Positions 30,720 through 32,500 of a stretch of 32,500 nt of DNA are shown here, one piece after another. A program made the position numbers and the translations under genes. The stretch's first letter is position 1; every line of letters begins with the position of its first letter. Source of the stretch: Stramonita haemastoma (lineage: Eukaryota > Mollusca > Gastropoda > Neogastropoda > Muricidae); the NCBI GenBank assembly GCA_030674155.1, contig CM060335.1, positions 40,211,621-40,244,120 on the forward strand, read 5' to 3'. The notes under the pieces are model-generated. The model did not search any database and had not been told where the DNA came from. It was given only the letters and a program-made list of their open reading frames with translations.

Positions 30720-32026
30720 CACATAGGCTCACAGACAGAAATACAGACTCCTCTTCCTCAAAGTGAATAGCTCTGTATTTATTGTACACTGCTCCCCCCA
30801 CTTCCCCTCCCCCATTCTTTGGACCGAAAGATGTGATCTGTGTGACAGTCTTTTAGGTAAAACAACAACTGAAACGATAAACAGAGATCGCACAAGCCAC
30901 AAGGACTTAGTGCAAGTAAAAGAACACATGGCAGCAAGAGAGTGGTGTCTAAAAAATTTCTGTAAAAAGGGGGTTTCACAAGGGAAAAAACAACTGTGAA
31001 GCAAAAGAAAACCATAAAAAGAGGTAGTCTTGTACTGTGATAACATTATCTCCCTTGAAAGTGGTGCACATATTTCAGGCACAGAAGTGTACCAAGACTA
31101 TAACGCAATGCAATGCAATGCAAAGCAATTGCAATGCAATGTGATGCAATGCAATGTAAAACAATCAAATGGAACACAGCACAGCATGAAAAAGCACAGC
31201 AATACAAGATATAATGTGATTTGAAGTAATAAGATACAATACAACATAATACAATACAATAAGATACAATACAACATAATACAATACAATATGATACAAT
31301 ACAATACAATAAAATACAATACAATACAATACAATACAAAACAATATGATATGACACTTAACAAAAAAAAAACACAGCTCAGTAAAGTGTAACACAATAC
31401 AATTCATGACTCTACAGTACACCACACCACACCCACACACACACAACACAAACCAAACCCCCAAAACAAAAAAACTGCCAGCAGACACTTTCCATACAAA
31501 ATCAACGCCCCAAAAAGACAAACTGACACAGAAATCAACATCTCAGCATACACGTATACATGCACGCACAACATGTTGCGCACACATTAAAGCTTGTTCC
31601 ACTTTTTGTAAGAGTAGGCCATCATGTGCCGGTGGGAAACAGATGACATTTACAAAACTGCATACACACGGGGACTGGATGTAAAAAAAAAAGCATATGA
31701 TTGCTTATTCCATTATCCTCGATATAAAAGAATTAAATAAAAATAAAATAAAATAAAATAAAATAAAACCAAACCCAAAACAAAACAAACTGCAAGCAGA
31801 CACTTTCCCTACAAAAATCAAAAGCTCCCCAAAAAGACAAACTGACAGAGAAGCCAACATCTCAGCATATATATATATACATGTATATATATACATCTCT
31901 ACACACCTGCATGGCAGAAGAGCCGGCATCCTCAATGACCCCCTGGGAGTGGACCATCAGGGGACACAGGGCAGTGTGGCACTGGCTCAGATCATCAAGC
32001 GACGGCAGCCCATTTCTCTTCATCAC
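16864..32026 (-). CDS. SPHKAP: PARG-AKAP (SPHKAP-like) gene, overview of nine exons; 5' end outside window
   Basis: Joined minus-strand exons: 32026-31907, 30064-30008, 28593-28426, 26961-26718, 25048-24963, 24843-24745, 24479-20993, 19032-18874, 17151-16864. All junctions are GT-AG and phases agree (only the exon 4/5 junction is phase 1). About 1,569 residues are visible. Exons 1-4 carry the first part of a PARG catalytic domain and exons 8-9 its last part. Between them lie about 1,250 residues of disordered sequence with repeated amphipathic helices of the PKA-anchoring kind. The family is known for removing poly(ADP-ribose) chains (PARG) and for tethering PKA through RI/RII (SPHKAP, AKAP11). 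The combination suggests a scaffold joining cAMP and ADP-ribose signalling, which is inference. The symbol follows recalled similarity to vertebrate SPHKAP; orthology is untested. The start codon and upstream exons lie beyond 32500. Confidence 0.85.
17178..17600. mobile_element. MITE copy 3 with TIRs and TA target duplication
   Basis: Termini are TGTGACACTCCACCAC and GTGGTGGAGCGTCACA, near-perfect inverted repeats. A TA dinucleotide flanks both sides (17176-17177 and 17601-17602), as for Tc1/mariner-type insertions. The interior is AT rich without an ORF and is shared with the copies at 9332 and 15469. The high-identity end lies just upstream, in transcript sense, of the exon 9 acceptor. Confidence 0.9.
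17695..17975 (+). mobile_element. SINE family B, head-truncated
   Basis: Starts actttcccccagctaagg, continues ggtcaccaagtggatgggtg, cagctgtaaatgggtac and gatgggcgcc, and ends ttatgggaacacctttacct. It is in the last intron of the gene, opposite to transcription. Confidence 0.82.
17976..18809 (-). other. Intron 8, unique part
   Basis: No exon is needed between exons 8 and 9 and none is seen. The sequence is unremarkable unique DNA. Confidence 0.5.
18810..18866 (-). repeat. C27 homopolymer and C-rich tract beside the exon 8 donor
   Basis: Twenty-seven Cs at 18810-18836 followed by more C-rich sequence up to the donor. In the transcript this is a G-rich run starting within about 10 nt of the 5' splice site. 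Confidence 0.9.
18874..19032 (-). CDS. SPHKAP: Exon 8: PARG fold resumes (GNWGCG, YFTF)
   Basis: 159 nt, 53 codons, phase 0-0, with acceptor tattcttcag and donor CAG|gtcagt. It encodes IATGNWGCGAFCGDPCLKVA, then LQWVAAS and LLYFTFHDRRLDQ. PARG reads VATGNWGCGAFGGDARLKA..VVYFTFGD here, so the Asn of GNW and the Phe of YFTF, both substrate-pocket residues in PARG, are retained. LQWVAAS also matches LQWIAAS recalled from the SPHKAP C-terminus. The residues before ATGNW (TGSQGWPI) show that the insertion sits in the loop immediately before this strand. Confidence 0.9.
19770..20200 (+). mobile_element. SINE family A variant with different 3' region
   Basis: The body begins cggatgagactcaaaaccgagg and includes ccgttccacctttcgg and tgtgccggtaggagcg. 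It then switches to a 3' region (catccctgagg..., cccagagcggctcgg, actagagcgcaactcc) absent from the copies that end in cattatcctcgatataaaag. The catccctgagg block is shared with the copy at 3632. Confidence 0.7.
20281..20992 (-). repeat. 110-145-bp tandem repeat carrying the exon 7 donor
   Basis: Five extra copies of the exon 7 end and donor (plus-strand core aactcacctgtgacct) lie at about 20350, 20472, 20600, 20755 and 20898, in addition to the real one at 20988. Each unit also holds ctataaat.attctgaa, tacaacac and tacctgtagtgtaac/gcactcac segments. The exon 7 frame stays open through this repeat to 20642, so intron retention would add a repetitive VEVTGELSGGFS-type peptide. Confidence 0.93.
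20993..24479 (-). CDS. SPHKAP: Exon 7: large disordered exon with repeated PKA-anchoring helices
   Basis: 3,487 nt from acceptor ctttccccag to donor TCACAG|gtgagttg. Amphipathic helices of AKAP type occur at about 24085-24160 (YAAHFVTSLMSEG), 23795-23870 (VVAYAASLVSQGLES), 23660-23730 (WFADKIVQEVFAHVVDELY), 22363-22428 (YRVAAAIVNQVFQSL), 21345-21415 (DYADFVATTILQQAVGIL), 21250-21325 (SENLADRVLREALLTSA) and 21020-21085 (GYAENLAESILAGALEE). PKA consensus sites are frequent: FRRRSS, SRRSS, RRTRSQS twice, ERRSS, WRRGS, CRRRSS. A 12-residue polyQ tract (CAG/CAA) lies near 21572-21605. The reading frame changes twice, near the CCT repeat at 23331-23371 and near 23050-23190. Adding one base at each gives 1,163 codons and matching phase at both ends. 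Function inferred: polyvalent PKA tether. Confidence 0.82.
24490..24735 (-). repeat. Low-complexity intron 6: AAAT, CA and C-rich tracts
   Basis: (AAAT)n-like at 24490-24540, CA-rich at 24585-24655, C-rich to 24735. The intron is 265 nt (24480-24744). A frame running through it in the sense direction is intron read-through. Confidence 0.85.
24745..24843 (-). CDS. SPHKAP: Exon 6 (or 3' part of a longer exon 5)
   Basis: 99 nt, 33 codons, with acceptor tctctcctcag and donor CAG|gtgaggtt, phase 0-0. It encodes a Ser/Pro-rich linker including SSSSDLHPMLGGHSSSTPRE and ends GQGSQ. The donor and downstream frame agree with exon 7. If the 119-nt intron upstream is not real, this is the continuation of exon 5 after a one-base frame break in a G run. 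Confidence 0.6.
24963..25048 (-). CDS. SPHKAP: Exon 5: first anchoring-type helix
   Basis: Acceptor gtggtttgcag, phase 1 entry. It encodes ERNISTGVELMAEVLAKSLL followed by SQGMVEA, an amphipathic helix with hydrophobic residues spaced as in RI/RII-binding AKAP helices. I end it at GCG|gtgagg, phase 0, which makes a 119-nt intron (24844-24962) before exon 6. Alternatively the frame continues (LLLEVEGRLVLEEDVSLL looks coding) through the 8-G run at 24831-24838, where one missing base would restore the frame into exon 6. I cannot decide between these two models. Confidence 0.6.
25081..25160 (+). mobile_element. SINE family A head fragment (tRNA-like)
   Basis: Plus orientation: ggggacgggatagcctagtgg (A-box-like), then ggttcgattcccgttcg (B-box-like). 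Only the tRNA-related part is present. It lies 32 bp upstream, on the transcript strand, of the exon 5 acceptor at 25049-25050. It is not a functional tRNA gene: no complete cloverleaf is apparent and it matches the SINE heads elsewhere in the window. Confidence 0.75.
25430..26640 (-). repeat. 65/79-bp minisatellite in intron 4
   Basis: The central array has three units of 65 bp starting at 25664, 25729 and 25794, then eight near-identical units of 79 bp from 25859 to 26490. The long form carries a 14-bp extra piece (ctatagtgagggag). Diverged units flank it on both sides (about 25430-25663 and 26491-26640). Units at the exon-4 side contain TGAGGAGT|gtgagtat, identical to the exon 4 donor junction. 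All units keep GTTTGGATGA, the codons before that junction. Confidence 0.93.
26718..26961 (-). CDS. SPHKAP: Exon 4: end of first PARG half, start of anchoring insertion
   Basis: 244 nt, phase 0 start and phase 1 end (donor GAGGAGT|gtgagtat). The first half contains NTLCAIDATSFRW and a helix ending IHKALAGFSHRG, matching PARG AIDALHFRRY and the helix ending NKAYCGFLRPG. After HRG the sequence leaves the PARG fold. It becomes Ser/Gly/Glu rich and ends EEEFVTASESLDEE, which resembles an EEDFLTASEHLEEE stretch recalled from vertebrate SPHKAP. The boundary between enzyme core and insertion therefore lies inside this exon, near codon 48. Confidence 0.85.
27587..27944. other. Unassigned segment in intron 3 with open frames on both strands
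   Basis: A 74-codon minus frame (charged, AKVKEIMEEKVVEEKVKERR) and a 77-codon plus frame (PGHSDFGKHTCFEKNYPVED) overlap. Neither matches a family I know, and neither has clear splice sites. It may be old transposon sequence or chance. The remainder of 26962-28049 shows no exon. Confidence 0.25.
28050..28437 (-). repeat. 22-23-bp minisatellite made of the exon 3 / intron 3 junction
   Basis: Seventeen units counting the real junction. On the transcript strand each is GATAAAGCAAAG|GTAAGG plus CTGGG or TTGGG, i.e. the last 12 nt of exon 3 plus the first 11 nt of its intron. Units nearest the exon are closest to it (CTGGG); distal ones change to TTGGG and CCAAG. Two units are 22 bp. One has lost the GT (GATAAG). 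About 15 extra consensus donors therefore follow the authentic one. Confidence 0.95.
28426..28593 (-). CDS. SPHKAP: Exon 3: PARG core with catalytic glutamates
   Basis: 168 nt, 56 codons, phase 0-0, with acceptor gatcacag and donor GCAAAG|gtaagg. It starts EEIRFSTCPELIAAMLF, continues EAIIIKGFEQFSACRGYAAS and ends FYDKAK. This follows PARG closely: QEEIRF..NPELI..LF, then GTEQYSEYTGYAET. The EE supplies the second and third residues of the QEE motif, including the general acid/base glutamate. The Tyr of GYA, which contacts substrate in PARG, is kept. The donor is the first copy of a 17-unit tandem array of the same exon-intron junction that fills the adjoining intron. Confidence 0.88.
28872..29208 (-). 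mobile_element. SINE family A, near full length, in intron 2
   Basis: Minus orientation. The tRNA-like head lies at the high end (gaccactaggctatccc on plus is an A-box region read backwards, with the B-box near 29150). It is followed by the conserved body and the ataaaagaataaataa tail at 28872-28890. Confidence 0.87.
29683..29985 (+). mobile_element. tRNA-derived SINE, family B
   Basis: Head gggatctagctaagtggtcag is A-box-like; the body has ttcccccagt, ggttaccagttggatgggtg, acagctgtaaatgggtacc and gagaagctgaggtctctgaa, and ends ttatgggacacctttacctt. It is a family distinct from A, with copies at 7258, 12113 and 17695. It lies in intron 2, next to the exon 2 donor. Confidence 0.85.
30008..30064 (-). 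CDS. SPHKAP: Exon 2: PARG signature, first half (VDFAN..GGG)
   Basis: A 57-nt exon of 19 codons, phase 0-0, with acceptor attgtgcag and donor CAG|gtcagt. It encodes VDFANCAIGGGVLGRGRVQ. In PARG enzymes this segment forms the diphosphate-binding loop GGG and leads into the QEE catalytic motif. Joined to exon 3, which starts EE, it gives GGG-X7-QEE with the same spacing as human PARG. The conserved Asp and Asn of VDFAN are present. The open frame runs upstream to about 30116, so a longer exon was considered. The acceptor at 30065-30066 is preferred because it joins AMQ to VDFAN exactly as in PARG. Confidence 0.85.
30130..30312. repeat. (GAT)n/(GAC)n/(GGT)n trinucleotide microsatellite
   Basis: GAT units with GAC variants, then GGT/GGC units; starts 14 bp beyond 30116, upstream of the exon 2 acceptor in transcript sense. 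Confidence 0.95.
30398..30712. repeat. (CA)n microsatellites
   Basis: Two long CA blocks (about 30398-30590 and 30637-30709) separated by about 45 nt of unique DNA, within intron 1. Confidence 0.95.
31104..31350. repeat. (CAATG)n to (CAATA)n pentanucleotide repeat
   Basis: GCAAT units at 31104-31160 grade into ACAAT units to about 31350. Cys/Ile/Val/Leu-rich minus frames here are repeat translations. Confidence 0.93.
31555..31768 (+). mobile_element. SINE family A, 5'-truncated
   Basis: Plus orientation: it begins inside the body (gcacgcacaacatgttgcgcacac), runs through tcatgtgccggtggg and gactggatgtaaaa, and ends with cattatcctcgatataaaag followed by an (AAAAT)n tail. No tRNA-like head is present. 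Confidence 0.8.
31907..32026 (-). CDS. SPHKAP: Exon 1 in window: PARG domain, strand before the signature
   Basis: Open only in one frame, 40 codons, phase 0 at both ends. The acceptor is tgtacag before GTGATG and the donor is CAG|gtgtgtag. The peptide ends ..HSQGVIEDAGSSAMQ. This aligns with the PARG segment that reads roughly YEGTIEENGQGMLQ just before VDFANRFVGGG (known sequence, recalled). It is not the first coding exon: the frame enters from an upstream intron, and PARG has several hundred residues before this point, so the N-terminus lies beyond the window. Confidence 0.82.
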
Positions 32027-32137
32027 CTGTACACATCAAGCTAATCTTTAGCTTCTAAAACCTTTCATACCACCCTCTTTGGCCCATGCCAAAAGCTGTC
32101 CTTGGCCCAGGCCAAAAGCTGTCTATTTTTTTTAAAA
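32027..32137 (-). other. Intron upstream of exon 1, unique part
   Basis: The sequence before the exon 1 acceptor is unique-looking and has only a short pyrimidine tract. A direct repeat of ccttggcccaggccaaaagctgt / ggcccatgccaaaagctgtc lies at about 32081-32122. No exon is seen here; the preceding exon must lie past 32500. Confidence 0.5.
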
Positions 32138-32435
32138 ATTCTTTTATATATAGAGAATAATGGAATAAGCACTCATGTGCTTTTTTACATCCAGTCCCCG
32201 TGTGTATGTAGTTTTGTAAATCTTGTCATCTGTTCCCACCAGCACATGATGACCTACTCTTGCGAAAAGCTGAACAGGATTTAACATAAGCGCAAGATGC
32301 AAGATGTTCTGCTTGCGTTCGCACACGGGGCCTCAGTTTATAGACTCATCCGAAGTACTTTTGGGGAAAGTGGAGTCAGCGCTGATTTTAACTCCAGGGG
32401 AAATATCCCCTCAACCGGGAATTGAACTGGGTGTA
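32138..32435 (-). mobile_element. tRNA-derived SINE, family A
   Basis: The transcript-sense element is on the minus strand. Its tail (ttcttttatatatagagaataatgg on plus) is at the low end, followed by the body with cagatgacaagat, ggccccgtgtgcgaacg and cttttggggaaagtgg blocks shared with the copies at 1031, 3151 and 28872. The tRNA-like head is degraded after about 32431. Confidence 0.85.
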
Positions 32436-32500
32436 GGTTACTGATGTCAGCTAATTTGACAAGGCGTACACTAAAATGTCCTTATGTTGTGAAATGTTGT

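Overview
The window is animal nuclear DNA: spliced GT-AG exons separated by 1-2 kb introns, very dense microsatellites (AC/GT, GA, GACA, TA, GAT, ACAAT), two families of tRNA-derived SINEs, a MITE with terminal inverted repeats, and RTE-like LINE fragments. The repeat style and codon use suggest a lophotrochozoan, probably a gastropod mollusc. That assignment is inference.

Right half (about 16864-32026, minus strand): one large gene. I reconstruct nine coding exons, with the 5' end beyond the right edge and the stop codon at 16864-16866. Read in order they encode: (i) a poly(ADP-ribose) glycohydrolase (PARG) catalytic core with the signature VDFAN...GGG-X7-QEE; (ii) more PARG core (EEIRF, GFEQF..GYA, AIDATSF); (iii) more than 1,200 residues of Ser-rich sequence with at least seven amphipathic helices resembling PKA regulatory-subunit anchoring helices, plus many RRxS PKA sites; (iv) a return to PARG (IATGNWGCGAF..GD, LLYFTFHD); (v) the PARG C-terminal helical tail. 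Elements iii-v also match, from memory, the vertebrate A-kinase anchoring protein SPHKAP (EEDFLTASE-like motif, LQWIAAS-like motif, LFDWLL-like C-terminus). The gene therefore looks like a PARG split by a huge PKA-anchoring insertion, and vertebrate SPHKAP may be its degenerate descendant. At least 1,569 residues are encoded in the window.

Three introns of this gene hold minisatellites whose units copy the adjoining exon end and 5' splice site. Intron 3 has 16 extra 22-23-bp copies, intron 4 has a 65/79-bp array, and intron 7 has five 110-145-bp copies. Two or three apparent reading-frame breaks lie in or near homopolymers or triplet repeats of the central exons, all in the same sense. This looks like missing bases in the assembly, although one could be a 119-bp intron.

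Left half (1-16863): I see no convincing host gene. It holds microsatellites, SINEs, two LINE fragments, two MITE copies (a third is in the last intron), short tandem duplications and AT-rich DNA. Some of it next to 16864 must be the 3' UTR, but no poly(A) site can be fixed.
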